Below are positions 6,477 to 13,837 of a stretch of 22,347 nt of DNA, piece by piece (within the stretch, counting starts at the first letter, position 1; every line of letters begins with the position of its first letter). A program made the translations under genes and the position numbers. The notes below the pieces were generated by a model. It had not been told where the DNA came from, did no database searches, and saw only the letters and a program-made list of their open reading frames with translations. This DNA comes from an uncultured Clostridia bacterium. GTDB taxonomy: Bacteria; Bacillota_A; Clostridia; Christensenellales; Aristaeellaceae. Location of the stretch: contig CAKUDW010000008.1 of the NCBI GenBank assembly GCA_934645275.1, positions 1-22,347 of the forward strand. The letters run 5' to 3'.

Positions 6477-7127
6477 ATGCTTGTCATCGGCATCTGCGGC
6501 GCAAGCGGCAGCGGAAAATCCACGCTGGCGCGTGAACTGGAAGCCAGGCTCGATCAGAAATGCGTTTACCTGAAGCAAGATTCCTATTACAGGGATCACC
6601 CAGACATGAGTTTTGAAGAGCGCACGCGTATCAACTACGATGAGCCGGCTGCCTTTGAACACGACGCTTTGCGCGACGATCTGTTCGCGCTGCGCGAAGG
6701 ACGGCCCATCACCGCAAAGCGCTATGATTATGTGCAGCATCGTCGCTGTGACGCCGACGAAATGATTCGCCCGGCCGAGGTCGTGCTGCTGGAAGGCCTG
6801 CACATCTTCTACGACGAATGTGTGCGTGATTTGATTGACTTCAAAATCTTCATTCAGGTTGATCCGGACGTATGTCTGCTCCGGCGCGTAAAACGCGATA
6901 TTCGCGATCGCGGTCGCGATATCGAGGGCATTTATCGCCAGTATCTGGACACGGTAAAGCCCATGTATGAAAAATACATACGCAACTACGTAAAATATGC
7001 AGACCTGATCGTTGCCCGCGGCGGAAAGAATGCCCGCATTGTCGATATTCTGGCCCACTACATCAATTCCGGACTTCTCGGTAATGAGAACGACGAGAAC
7101 TCGCCCGCACCGGAAGCGGCAAATTAA
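6477..7127 (+). CDS. udk: Uridine kinase
   Basis: Pyrimidine salvage enzyme that phosphorylates uridine and cytidine to UMP and CMP with ATP or GTP. The 216-aa protein has the uridine kinase P-loop GASGSGKS at residues 8-15, the YLKQDSYYRD substrate segment, NYDEPAAFEHD (family N-D-P-AFD block), a KRYDYVQHRR motif, and VVLLEGLHIF (canonical V.EGI..F). The lid-like R-rich region VKRDIRDRGRDIEGIYRQYLDTVKPMYEKYI fits the family. The start ATG at 6477 has GAGGAGG 6 nt upstream. The deacetylase gene follows 40 bp later on the same strand, so the two are likely cotranscribed. The last 15 residues are a polar tail without family similarity. The call is firm at family level. Confidence 0.93.
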   Translation: MLVIGICGASGSGKSTLARELEARLDQKCVYLKQDSYYRDHPDMSFEERTRINYDEPAAFEHDALRDDLFALREGRPITAKRYDYVQHRRCDADEMIRPAEVVLLEGLHIFYDECVRDLIDFKIFIQVDPDVCLLRRVKRDIRDRGRDIEGIYRQYLDTVKPMYEKYIRNYVKYADLIVARGGKNARIVDILAHYINSGLLGNENDENSPAPEAAN

Positions 7128-7167
7128 TTATCCCAAAATCAACAGCACAAATGCAGGAGGAAGTATT

Positions 7168-7875
7168 ATGAACATACTCGCCGTCGGATGCCATCCAGAC
7201 GATCTTGAAATCGGCTGCTACGGCACGCTGGCCAAATATGTAAAGCTCGGTCACAATGTGTCCGTATGCCATGTGGCCAACGGCAACCTCGGTCATGCAA
7301 TCATCATGCAGGATGAACTGCGCAGCATCCGCTTTCAAGAAGCGGAAAACGCCGCGAAAATCATCGGCGCAAAGCATTACAGCGTCGACATCGGCGACTT
7401 ATACGTGACCGCCGATATCGATGAACTGGTCACCCGTCTGGCCGCCGTCGTGCGCGAAGCGCAGCCGGATGTCATCATCACCCACTTTGAGCAGGACTAC
7501 ATGAACGATCACGTGCAGACCTATCAGTCGGTCATGCGCGCGTCCTTTGCCGCCAGCTTGGCGCATTTTGATTTGAGCGCGACCACGCCCCCGACGCCCA
7601 CCTGTCCCATTTTCCACATGGACACGCTGGCAGGCACCGGTTTTATTCCCACGGAATATGTCGATATCAGCGATACCATCGATATCAAACTCGAAGCGCT
7701 GGCCTGCCACAAATCTCAGATCGACTGGATGCGTGACCATGATCATATCGATTTTCTGGACTTCGTGCGCACCTGCTCCCGCGTGCGCGGTTTCCAGAGC
7801 GGCGTGGATTACGCCGAAGGCTTCCGCCCGAACCTGAATTATCTGCGCATGTCTACCAAACGTCTGCTTCCCTGA
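7168..7875 (+). CDS. PIG-L/LmbE family N-acetylglucosaminyl deacetylase-like protein
   Basis: Zinc-dependent deacetylase of the PIG-L/LmbE family, 235 aa. Members remove acetyl groups from GlcNAc-containing or related small molecules (for example bacillithiol and mycothiol precursors). The N-terminus shows AVGCHPDDLEIGCYGTLA, with H9 and D12 as predicted zinc ligands and D11 as the likely catalytic base; the third ligand is H115 in NDHVQTYQ. The C-terminal part contains KLEALACHKSQ, common in this family. The ATG at 7168 follows AGGAGG at 7 nt. It lies 40 bp downstream of udk and is followed by a strong terminator. The substrate cannot be deduced; no bshA or bshC gene is in the window, so a bacillithiol role is not supported. 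Confidence 0.88.
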   Translation: MNILAVGCHPDDLEIGCYGTLAKYVKLGHNVSVCHVANGNLGHAIIMQDELRSIRFQEAENAAKIIGAKHYSVDIGDLYVTADIDELVTRLAAVVREAQPDVIITHFEQDYMNDHVQTYQSVMRASFAASLAHFDLSATTPPTPTCPIFHMDTLAGTGFIPTEYVDISDTIDIKLEALACHKSQIDWMRDHDHIDFLDFVRTCSRVRGFQSGVDYAEGFRPNLNYLRMSTKRLLP

Positions 7876-7961
7876 TTGCATGGAGTTTTCTCCCAGGGAA
7901 ACCGCGAGCAGGCAATTCCCAGTTTTGTTCTGAGCATTTTACCTGATCGCAGGATACTCAC

Positions 7962-7998
7962 ATAAACAGCCGGTTCCAAGCTGGAACCGGCTGTTTAT
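7962..7998. terminator. Strong bidirectional terminator between convergent genes
   Basis: A perfect 17-bp inverted repeat (ATAAACAGCCGGTTCCA at 7962-7978 and its complement at 7982-7998) closes on a 3-nt centre. The outer A/T-rich pairs supply a U-rich tail on both strands. It sits between the end of the deacetylase gene (7875, plus) and the end of the aldo/keto reductase gene (8029, minus) and can serve both. Confidence 0.9.
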
Positions 7999-8028
7999 AT
8001 AGACCAAAAGCCTCATCACCTTCCGGCC

Positions 8029-9036
8029 TTACCTGGTTTCCGTTTCAATATCCAGCCATGCGCATTCCGCAGACGAGAGCTTCATTTCGCTCGCGGTGAT
8101 GTTCAGCTTCATGTTTTCTACGTGCGTCGATCCACTCAGCGCAAACACGTCAAGCGGCTGACGGTTGAATATCCACGCCATGGCGATCTGCGCCACAGGC
8201 GCCTGTTTTTCCGCCGCCAGCAACTCGCAGCGGCGCAGGCGTTCAAAGTTTTCCGGACATGCGTAGCCTTTCAGACCCGCTTCATCCATAAATCTTGCCG
8301 CTTCCTCCGGATGCGCGCTGGTAAATTTTCCAGAAAACAGCCCTCGTGCGAGCGGCGAATAGGCGAACACCGGTATGCCATTCTCGGCGTAGAAGCGCCG
8401 CGCCGCCGTACCGTTCGGCCCGGATATCGTAACACAGCCGCCACCCCACGGGTCGTTCACCTGATCGGCAAGACCAAAATTCGGACTGGTTACCGTGAAG
8501 GGCTGCATACCATGCTTTAGCGCGTAATCGTTGGCCTCCTGAAAGCGTTCGACCGTCCAGTTCGACGCACCCAGCACGCCGATCTTGCCTTCGTCATGCA
8601 GGCGGTTCAGTGCGTCCATAATCGGGCCCACTGCGACCGTCGGGTCGTCCCGGTGCAGCAGATACATATCCAGCTTTTTCGTTTTGAGCTTAGCCAGCGT
8701 GTTGTGCGCGTCGTGCAGGATATCAAAGTCAGTCACGCGTTTGCGCCAGCGATTGTGATGCGCGCCTTTAGCCAACACGACCACCTTGTCGTACAGTCCG
8801 CGTGAGTCCAGCCATTCGCCCAGCGGCTCCTCGCCGTAATGGTCGGCGCAGTCAAAGCAGTTGATCCCCAGCGCGTACATGTCGTCGAGCAACTTGAAGG
8901 CCCGATCCAACCGTTCTTTAAAATCCGGTGCCTCACCATATACGGAACGAAACGCGTTAAACAGCACCGGCGTGGCCGTACCGAACACGATGCGCGATAC
9001 TGGCTTATTCACATTTTTCACTTTTCCATACAACAT
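8029..9036 (-). CDS. Aldo/keto reductase
   Basis: NAD(P)H-dependent oxidoreductase of the aldo/keto reductase superfamily, 335 aa, slightly long for the YdbC/PdxI-like bacterial types. The catalytic tetrad is present: D62 and Y67 in FDCADHYGEE, K90 in VVLAKGAHH, and the His of YLLHRDDP. Later family features are GVLGASNW, SPLARGLFSGKF and the cofactor-binding C-terminal part with IFNRQPLDVFALSGSTHVENM. The carbonyl substrate is unknown. The ATG at 9036 lies 13 nt after AAAGGAG, which is long; an out-of-frame ATG at 9044 has better spacing and opens an 8-codon ORF that overlaps this start. The gene stands alone, convergent with the deacetylase gene and 131 bp after the CbiC-like gene. Confidence 0.92.
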   Translation of the reverse strand: MLYGKVKNVNKPVSRIVFGTATPVLFNAFRSVYGEAPDFKERLDRAFKLLDDMYALGINCFDCADHYGEEPLGEWLDSRGLYDKVVVLAKGAHHNRWRKRVTDFDILHDAHNTLAKLKTKKLDMYLLHRDDPTVAVGPIMDALNRLHDEGKIGVLGASNWTVERFQEANDYALKHGMQPFTVTSPNFGLADQVNDPWGGGCVTISGPNGTAARRFYAENGIPVFAYSPLARGLFSGKFTSAHPEEAARFMDEAGLKGYACPENFERLRRCELLAAEKQAPVAQIAMAWIFNRQPLDVFALSGSTHVENMKLNITASEMKLSSAECAWLDIETETR

Positions 9037-9124
9037 ATCTTCATTCGCACTCCTTTATTCATTCGCTGCGAGCCGCGTCCTCCAAAAAAGCGGCTGCCGT
9101 TAAAACTGCCCTATCGAATGCCGA

Positions 9125-9152
9125 CCGCGCCGGTACACATGCACCGGCGCGG
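9125..9152 (-). terminator. Hairpin after the CbiC-like gene
   Basis: CCGCGCCGGT (9125-9134) pairs with ACCGGCGCGG (9143-9152) around an 8-nt loop, starting 15 nt after the CbiC-like stop codon. There is no U-run after it on the minus strand, so it may be a transcript-stabilising 3' end or a weak terminator rather than a classical intrinsic one. Confidence 0.45.
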
Positions 9153-9167
9153 CCAACGTTAATAAAT

Positions 9168-9776
9168 TTATTTGGCGTTTTTAGAAATCTCACGAAGAAT
9201 CGAGTTCACAACGGTAATCGCCATGGGGATACCACCCTTCTTGCCGCGAACGACGATGGACATCAAATCGCTGTCGATCAGCCGTTCCTTGAGCTGCACC
9301 ACGCTGGCAAAACCCGTGGCCGTAGCCAGTACGCACACATCGCTCATCGGCTCATGCTGGCGGCGGCGAATCATGCGGTTGATTGCGGCGGGTGCGCTGC
9401 CCACTACCATCAGTTTCGGGCCGCTCAGCGCGAGACCGTAGTCCACTGCGATTTCAGCGCGGGTAATGCGGCGCTGTTCCGCCAGTGAAATCACCTGCGG
9501 CTCATCGATGAAGCAGGCGACTTTAGCGCCCTTGTTGCCCATAAGCGCTGCGTCAATTCCATTTGCCACCAGCGTCGTATCGGTAATAATGGTTCCGCCC
9601 ATATCGACAAGACGGCGGATATGCGTAATGGCGGTCGGGCTGAAATAAAAACTCTGTGAAAGAGAAGCATCGCCCGTTTCGCGCTCTATCTCCGCGAGTA
9701 TGCTGGCCATTTCCTGGGTCATGTACGGCATGCCCATGGTATGGCGCTTGCTCTCGCTCTGCGTTCTGCGAATCAC
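9168..9776 (-). CDS. CbiC/CobH-like (precorrin-8X methylmutase family) protein, catalytic His not conserved
   Basis: The fold family moves the C-11 methyl group to C-12 in cobalamin synthesis. This 202-aa protein keeps clear signatures: FSPTAI at 45-50, MGGTIITDTTLVANGID, KLMVVGSAPAAINRM, CVLATATGFASVVQLKE and IVVRGKKGGIPMAITVVNSIL. It begins only about 45 residues before FSP, and in an ungapped comparison from FSP backwards the catalytic His of the family (His43 in CobH) aligns with R32, in an IERETGD segment. The start is GTG at 9776, 8 nt after GGAGG; the ATG at 9783 abuts that site and opens another frame. It is a single gene with its own promoter. No other cobalamin gene is in the window, so the methylmutase function is doubtful; a related pigment-binding or new role is possible. 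Confidence 0.8.
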   Translation of the reverse strand: MIRRTQSESKRHTMGMPYMTQEMASILAEIERETGDASLSQSFYFSPTAITHIRRLVDMGGTIITDTTLVANGIDAALMGNKGAKVACFIDEPQVISLAEQRRITRAEIAVDYGLALSGPKLMVVGSAPAAINRMIRRRQHEPMSDVCVLATATGFASVVQLKERLIDSDLMSIVVRGKKGGIPMAITVVNSILREISKNAK

Positions 9777-9844
9777 TTAACATTCCTCCAGCTGTTTACT
9801 TTTGCACCTCCAGGCATCAGATTCAGTATCATCAGCCACTTCTA

Positions 9845-9873
9845 ATTCTAAAGATTTTCGTCACTATTGTCAA
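9845..9873 (-). promoter_or_regulatory. Strong sigma-A promoter of the CbiC-like gene
   Basis: Perfect TTGACA (9873-9868) and TAGAAT (9850-9845) with a 17-bp spacer on the minus strand. Transcription would start near 9838, giving a leader of about 60 nt. That leader contains two Shine-Dalgarno-like GGAGG sequences; only the second is followed by a usable start. Confidence 0.75.
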
Positions 9874-9888
9874 CGTCAATTTCACGTA

Positions 9889-9988
9889 TTTAGTTCATTT
9901 AACATTGAAATTACTTATGTTTTCCTCAATATCTTGCTAAGCCGAAATATTTTTCCCTGTTCCCCTTTAGTTCATTCTGTGAATGAAC
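9889..9988. repeat. 19-bp palindrome and a duplicated 11-bp motif in the CbiC-like upstream region
   Basis: GTTCATTC (9970-9977) and GAATGAAC (9981-9988) form a perfect inverted repeat with a 3-nt centre, typical of a dimeric repressor or activator site. Its left part belongs to TTTAGTTCATT (9966-9976), which is repeated exactly at 9889-9899, 77 bp away. Both lie upstream of the promoter at 9845-9873. The 344-bp gap between the CbiC-like gene and purR holds only these elements, the promoter and the purR terminator; I see no gene in it. Confidence 0.5.
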
Positions 9989-10055
9989 CAAGTAATTTTT
10001 ACTAATGCCACTCATCACCTTCTGTGCAACCATCTCATGTAATTTAGAAAATTAA

Positions 10056-10097
10056 CAAAAAAGCGCTGCTTTGCAGGATTTCCTTCAGCAACGCTTA
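10056..10097 (-). terminator. Probable terminator of purR
   Basis: On the minus strand, AGCGTTGCTG (starting near 10095) can pair, with a bulge, with CAGCGCT, followed immediately by six T residues (10061-10056). It begins about 25 nt after the purR stop codon. The stem is imperfect but the U-run is convincing. Confidence 0.5.
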
Positions 10098-10120
10098 TGT
10101 CCAAATCACAGCGAGCGTAC

Positions 10121-10942
10121 TTAAACGTAGGCTTCAGAGGGCCGCACGATCGCGTTTCCGCTGTCACGATCAAAGCCATCGAGCACGAGCAGCGAATGCG
10201 CGCCCTTTACGCGCTTTTCTGCAGGCGTCGCCGTAGCGATCATCACGCACACGCCCACGACCTCAGCCTGAAATTCGCGCATCATATCCACCATGCCTTG
10301 AAGCGTACCGCCGCCCTTCATGAAGTCGTCCACAATCAGCGCGCGCTGGCCCGGGTTTACAGCGCGGCGTGCCAGCGCCATGGTTTCGATGCGCTCGCTG
10401 CCGCCCCCTGCAATATAGTTAATCTTCACAGCAGAACCCTCGTAAGCGCGGCTATCGCGGCGGGCAATCACCAGCGGTACATTCAGCATTCGCGCCGTCA
10501 TTAGCGCAATGGGAATGCCCTTCGTTTCCATGGTAAGCACAAAGTCCGGCGCTTTGTCGTAGTACGGTGTAGCCAGAATCTCGCCCAGCGCCTGCGCCGT
10601 TTCAGATTCGGCGGTCACATCCGAAGTATACAGAAAACCGCCGGGCAGCATTCTACCAGGCTCCTGAAGGCGCTTTGCCAATGCGCTGAGCACGCGTTTG
10701 GCGCGTGCAGGGCTGGGAATTGCCCGATAGCGCACGCCGCCCGCAGCGCCGGCCACAGTTTCAACCACGCCAAGATCGAACTGTTCGAAGGCCTTGCTCA
10801 CCAGGTCAATATCCTCGCTGATGGTGGATTTCGCCGCACCGAACATCTCGCAGAATTCACCCAGCGTATGAATGCGATTGGGTGCTTCCGTAAGAATTCT
10901 GGTCATCGCGCCAAGGCGTTCGTTGCGCTTGATCTTATCCAT
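10121..10942 (-). CDS. purR: Purine operon repressor PurR
   Basis: Gram-positive PurR represses purine synthesis genes and is relieved by PRPP. The 273-aa protein has an N-terminal winged-helix domain (residues 1 to about 75: RLGAMTRILTEAPNRIHTL, FGAAKSTISEDIDLV) and a type I phosphoribosyltransferase-like domain. The PRPP-binding loop ALIVDDFMKGGGTLQG is intact (canonical VDDFMRGGGT), and the ETKGIPIALMTARMLNVPLVIARRD block is typical. The start is ATG at 10942, 8 nt after GGAGG; a TTG at 10957 would precede this site. It is divergent from murC, with about 195 bp between them containing two promoters and PurBox-like sequences, which suggests autoregulation. No purine synthesis gene is in the window. 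Confidence 0.94.
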   Translation of the reverse strand: MDKIKRNERLGAMTRILTEAPNRIHTLGEFCEMFGAAKSTISEDIDLVSKAFEQFDLGVVETVAGAAGGVRYRAIPSPARAKRVLSALAKRLQEPGRMLPGGFLYTSDVTAESETAQALGEILATPYYDKAPDFVLTMETKGIPIALMTARMLNVPLVIARRDSRAYEGSAVKINYIAGGGSERIETMALARRAVNPGQRALIVDDFMKGGGTLQGMVDMMREFQAEVVGVCVMIATATPAEKRVKGAHSLLVLDGFDRDSGNAIVRPSEAYV

Positions 10943-10956
10943 GGGCTCCGCCTCCA

Positions 10957-10969
10957 ATTTCCGAATATT
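10957..10969 (-). promoter_or_regulatory. Candidate PurBox in the purR leader
   Basis: ATTTCCGAATATT, read on the plus strand, matches 12 of 13 positions of the PurR box consensus AWWWCCGAACWWT. A weaker copy (about 10 of 13) is at 11027-11039 in the same orientation. The first lies between the purR promoter and its ribosome binding site, where a bound repressor would block transcription of purR. Confidence 0.4.
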
Positions 10970-10985
10970 TTCTATGCTTTTATAA

Positions 10986-11014
10986 ATTATAATTCGTGAT
11001 TGTTAGATTTTAAA
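10986..11014 (-). promoter_or_regulatory. Probable purR promoter
   Basis: Perfect TATAAT (10991-10986 on the minus strand) with a weak TTTAAA -35 (11014-11009) at 17 bp. The start would be near 10979, about 37 nt before the purR ATG. Confidence 0.5.
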
Positions 11015-11073
11015 GCATTTATGACGTTGTCCGAATTTTTAACGCAGTTTCGGTCGGTTTTATGCTGTTCAAC

Positions 11074-11102
11074 TTGAAGAATTTTCGTTTTTCAATTATA
11101 AT
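11074..11102 (+). promoter_or_regulatory. Sigma-A promoter of murC
   Basis: TTGAAG (11074-11079), 17-bp spacer and perfect TATAAT (11097-11102). The start of transcription would be near 11109, about 28 nt before the murC ATG, which rules out the in-frame ATG at 11062. Confidence 0.7.
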
Positions 11103-11136
11103 AGGATATATATATAGCTTTGTGAGGTTGTTTTGC

Positions 11137-12531
11137 ATGATTGAGAGCATATTCAAATATAAGGGCCGCCGCGTACATTTTATCGGCGTGGGCGGCAGTT
11201 CCATGTCCGGACTTGCAGCGCTGCTCAATTCAGAGGGCTATATCGTATCCGGATCAGATAAGACGCGCTCGCACAAGGCCGAACATCTGCAGCAGGCTGG
11301 CATTCACATTACCATCGGCCACGATGCGGCCAGCGTTCACGGTGTGGATGTAATTGTATATTCCGCCGCAATCTCACCCGAGAACCCGGAGCGCGCAGAG
11401 GCCGCGCGGCTGGGCATTCCCCAGATTGAGCGCTGCGATCTGATAGGCCAGTTGATGTCCGGCAGTCGTTTCGCCGTGGGCGTAAGCGGCACGCATGGCA
11501 AGACCACCACCACGTCCATGCTGGCGCAGTGCTTCATGAACGCCGGACTCGACCCCACCATTCATATCGGCGGCGAACTGGACTTCATTGGCGGCAGCAC
11601 GCGGCGCGGTGCGGGCGACGATTTCATTTGCGAAGCCTGCGAATTCCGCGAAAGCTTTCTGCACTTCAAACCAACCGTTGCCATCATCACCAATATCGAC
11701 GAGGATCACTTGGACTACTACCGCGATATCGACCACATCGAGTCTGCGTTCAAAAAATACGCCGCGCTGTTGCCGAAGGACGGCTGGTGCGTAGCCTGGG
11801 GCGACGATGCGCGCGCCCGGCGCGTGTGCGAGGCGGCCAACTGTAACCACTTAACTTACGGTCTTGGCGAGAACTGTGACCTGCGCGCCGTAAATCTCAG
11901 TTACGATGAATTCGGTCGCGCAAGCTATGAAGCCGTGCTGCACGGCCAATCGCTGGGGCATTTCCACATCGGCGTGGCCTGTGAATGCAACATGCTGGAC
12001 AGTCTGGCCGTAATCGGCGTCTGTCATATTCGTGGACTGGACATGCAAAAGGTGGCCGATGCGCTCGAAAACTTTATCGGCGCACACCGGCGCTTCGAGC
12101 TCACCAGTGTGACGGACGGCGTTAAGTGCTATACAGATTATGGCCATAATCCCGCTGAAATTAAGAACGCGCTGGAAATTGCGAGCCTTCAGCCGCACAA
12201 AACGCTCTGGTGCGTATTCCAACCGCACACCTATTCCCGCACGAAGACGTTGTTCAACCAATTCCTGGAAACCTTTGATCGTGCAGACCGCGTGCTGATA
12301 ACCAATATATGCGCCGCACGCGAAACTGACCCAGGCGATATTTCTTCAGAAATGTTGATCGCACCGCTGCGCGCGCGTGGCGTGGATGCAGTACTTACGC
12401 CCACCTTCGACGATGCGGAAGCCTATCTGCGCGCGCATTGGCAGCCAGGCGACCTGATGATCAGTCATGGCTGCGGCGATATCGACCTTTTGAATGAACA
12501 GATTGCGCGAAACGGTGATACCCGTCGCTGA
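11137..12531 (+). CDS. murC: UDP-N-acetylmuramate--L-alanine ligase
   Basis: MurC adds L-alanine to UDP-MurNAc with ATP, the first step of the peptidoglycan peptide stem, in the cytoplasm. The 464-aa length fits. Domain 1 begins with the UDP-binding VHFIGVGGSSMSGLAALL (about residues 13-30). Domain 2 has the ATP loop VGVSGTHGKTTTTSM near residues 113-127 and the TNIDEDHLDYY metal/ligand segment. Domain 3 contains ENFIGAHRRFEL, the YTDYGHNPAEI motif and FQPHTYSRTKTL. The ATG at 11137 is preceded by GTGAGG at 9 nt. A lipoprotein gene follows 19 bp later and is probably cotranscribed. Nothing is missing from the expected motifs. Confidence 0.95.
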   Translation: MIESIFKYKGRRVHFIGVGGSSMSGLAALLNSEGYIVSGSDKTRSHKAEHLQQAGIHITIGHDAASVHGVDVIVYSAAISPENPERAEAARLGIPQIERCDLIGQLMSGSRFAVGVSGTHGKTTTTSMLAQCFMNAGLDPTIHIGGELDFIGGSTRRGAGDDFICEACEFRESFLHFKPTVAIITNIDEDHLDYYRDIDHIESAFKKYAALLPKDGWCVAWGDDARARRVCEAANCNHLTYGLGENCDLRAVNLSYDEFGRASYEAVLHGQSLGHFHIGVACECNMLDSLAVIGVCHIRGLDMQKVADALENFIGAHRRFELTSVTDGVKCYTDYGHNPAEIKNALEIASLQPHKTLWCVFQPHTYSRTKTLFNQFLETFDRADRVLITNICAARETDPGDISSEMLIAPLRARGVDAVLTPTFDDAEAYLRAHWQPGDLMISHGCGDIDLLNEQIARNGDTRR

Positions 12532-12550
12532 GCGCAAGGAGGCGATTATA

Positions 12551-13387
12551 TTGAAGCGAATCATCTGCATCATACTGGCGCTCTGCTGCGTGGCGCTTCC
12601 ATTGTCCGGCTGCGACCGCAAGACTGCAACGCCGCAGGAAAATGATAACAGCGCTGATTTTGCGCCGCAGGAAACGGCTGCAACGCCCGCAGATGGCGGT
12701 CTCGTAGGCGCAATGGAAGCGCAGAACCCGCCGCAGGAGATCGATTCTGCGGAGTGGGACGTTTCCAGCAACGATTTCAGCAACGACGCCGCAGCGGATG
12801 GCTCTGCCCAGGAAATGCCACCGGACGCGCAGACTGCGACCGACGCGCCCGCGGCGGTGCAACCCTTCGTAAGCCCCACGCCTCAACCGAATACGGCAGT
12901 TTCCGGCTACTCCAACGTGAGCGGTACCGGTCTGGGCTTTAAATTCGACTATCCGACCGGCTGGACAAACATCCCCGGCAGATCCACCGTATGCTATGTG
13001 CAGCCGCTCGAAAACGGCACGGTATATCCCGCGCGCGTGGCGGTCACGATGAAGCAACTGCTGCACAAGTGCAGCGGAGAAAAGGAATTCAAAGAGGAGC
13101 TCGCCTCATATTTCAAGACCCTGCGCAGCCAGTACGACGAATCCAGCTTCCAGATCGACATGGAACTCGATACCGCGACCAAATTTATGGGCAACGATGC
13201 GCTGGCCACCACTTATCTGGCCTATGACGGCAGTCAGGAAATTCAAGGCTATGTCATCATGACCTACTTCGAGCGCTATCTGTTCTGCTTCCATTTTCTC
13301 TGTGCCTACGAAGACTACGAGGCCTTCCAGCCTGCCATGCGCCATATGCGCGATTCCGTACAGGCTGACGTGGAAACCGCCGGCTGA
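12551..13387 (+). CDS. Lipoprotein with PsbP-like C-terminal domain, function unknown
   Basis: The start is TTG at 12551, 8 nt after AAGGAGG, which gives a classic lipoprotein signal: basic KR, a hydrophobic core, then the lipobox LSGC with the lipidated Cys at residue 20 or so. A long, low-complexity linker rich in Ala, Asp, Gln and Pro (to about residue 125) leads to a compact C-terminal domain starting GLGFKFDYPTGWTNIPG. The hydrophobic beta-strand/YPxGW pattern resembles PsbP/DUF1795-like domains often found in secreted Firmicutes proteins. It is predicted to be anchored outside the membrane. The gene lies 19 bp after murC and ends before a strong hairpin, so it may share the murC transcript. 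I do not recognise a specific function. Confidence 0.82.
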   Translation: MKRIICIILALCCVALPLSGCDRKTATPQENDNSADFAPQETAATPADGGLVGAMEAQNPPQEIDSAEWDVSSNDFSNDAAADGSAQEMPPDAQTATDAPAAVQPFVSPTPQPNTAVSGYSNVSGTGLGFKFDYPTGWTNIPGRSTVCYVQPLENGTVYPARVAVTMKQLLHKCSGEKEFKEELASYFKTLRSQYDESSFQIDMELDTATKFMGNDALATTYLAYDGSQEIQGYVIMTYFERYLFCFHFLCAYEDYEAFQPAMRHMRDSVQADVETAG

Positions 13388-13420
13388 CGCACGCTTATTC
13401 GCAGGACTCATCATATAATT

Positions 13421-13451
13421 ACAGCCAATGACCGCAATGGTCATTGGCTGT
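13421..13451. terminator. Terminator between the lipoprotein gene and rnpB
   Basis: ACAGCCAATGACC (13421-13433) and its perfect complement (13439-13451) form a 13-bp stem with a 5-nt loop, followed on the plus strand by TTTATATAT. On the minus strand it begins 14 nt after the RNase P RNA 3' end and is followed by AATTATATGA, so it probably also ends the rnpB transcript. Confidence 0.85.
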
Positions 13452-13464
13452 TTATATATGATTT

Positions 13465-13809
13465 GCGAGCGGCGCCTGTAAGCCGAGTTCTGTATTAGAC
13501 GATCATCTGTCTAGGCTTCAAGTTGCCATGAAGCTCAAGCGATTACCCGAAAGCATGGCGGGCCGCCACAAGCGCTTTCCTATCAATCTTGCACCAGGTG
13601 GGGTTTACAGAGCGGTCAAGTCGCCAAGCCGCTGGTGAGCTCTTACCTCGCCTTTCCACCCTTACCTCGCGGCCGAAGCCGCGGGGCGGTATATCTCTGT
13701 TGCACTTTCCTTGGAGTCGCCTCCACCGGCAGTTAACCGGCACCCTGCCCTACGGTGCTCGGACTTTCCTCAGACGCTTATCGCGCCTGCGATCGTCTGA
13801 CGCCCTCGC
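13465..13809 (-). ncRNA. rnpB: RNase P RNA (class A)
   Basis: Catalytic RNA that matures tRNA 5' ends together with RnpA. On the minus strand the conserved blocks appear in order: GAGGAAAGTCCGAGC; AGGGCAGGGTGCCGGTTAAC; ACAGAGATATACCGCC; GGTAAGGGTGGAAAGG; GTAAACCCCACCTGGTGCAAGA; and ACAGAACTCGGCTTACAGG near the 3' end. The ends were set from pairing: GCGAGGGCG at the 5' end pairs with CGCC...CTCGC at the 3' end (P1), CCGAG pairs with CTCGG (P2), and CAGACGATCGC/GCGAT..CGTCTG forms P3. Ends are therefore approximate by a few bases. It lies 28 bp after the zinc-ribbon gene, an order common in clostridia. A TATGAA -10-like element sits just upstream but has no good -35, so it may be read partly from the dnaG operon. 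Confidence 0.95.
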
Positions 13810-13837
13810 AATTCATACCAATATGGAATTTCTCAGC

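Noticed and set aside
7168..7875. Assignment of the PIG-L deacetylase to bacillithiol synthesis (bshB)
   Set aside because: No bshA or bshC gene is nearby and the family covers many substrates; the neighbour is uridine kinase.
9553..9783. Minus-strand 76-codon frame starting at the ATG right after the GGAGG of the CbiC-like gene
   Set aside because: The ATG is only one base from GGAGG, too close for initiation, while the GTG at 9776 in the CbiC frame has ideal 8-nt spacing and leads into a conserved family.
9781..9840. Possible cobalamin riboswitch in front of the CbiC-like gene
   Set aside because: The leader from the predicted start of transcription is only about 60 nt, too short for a cobalamin riboswitch, and no B12-box (GCCACTG-like) context was found.
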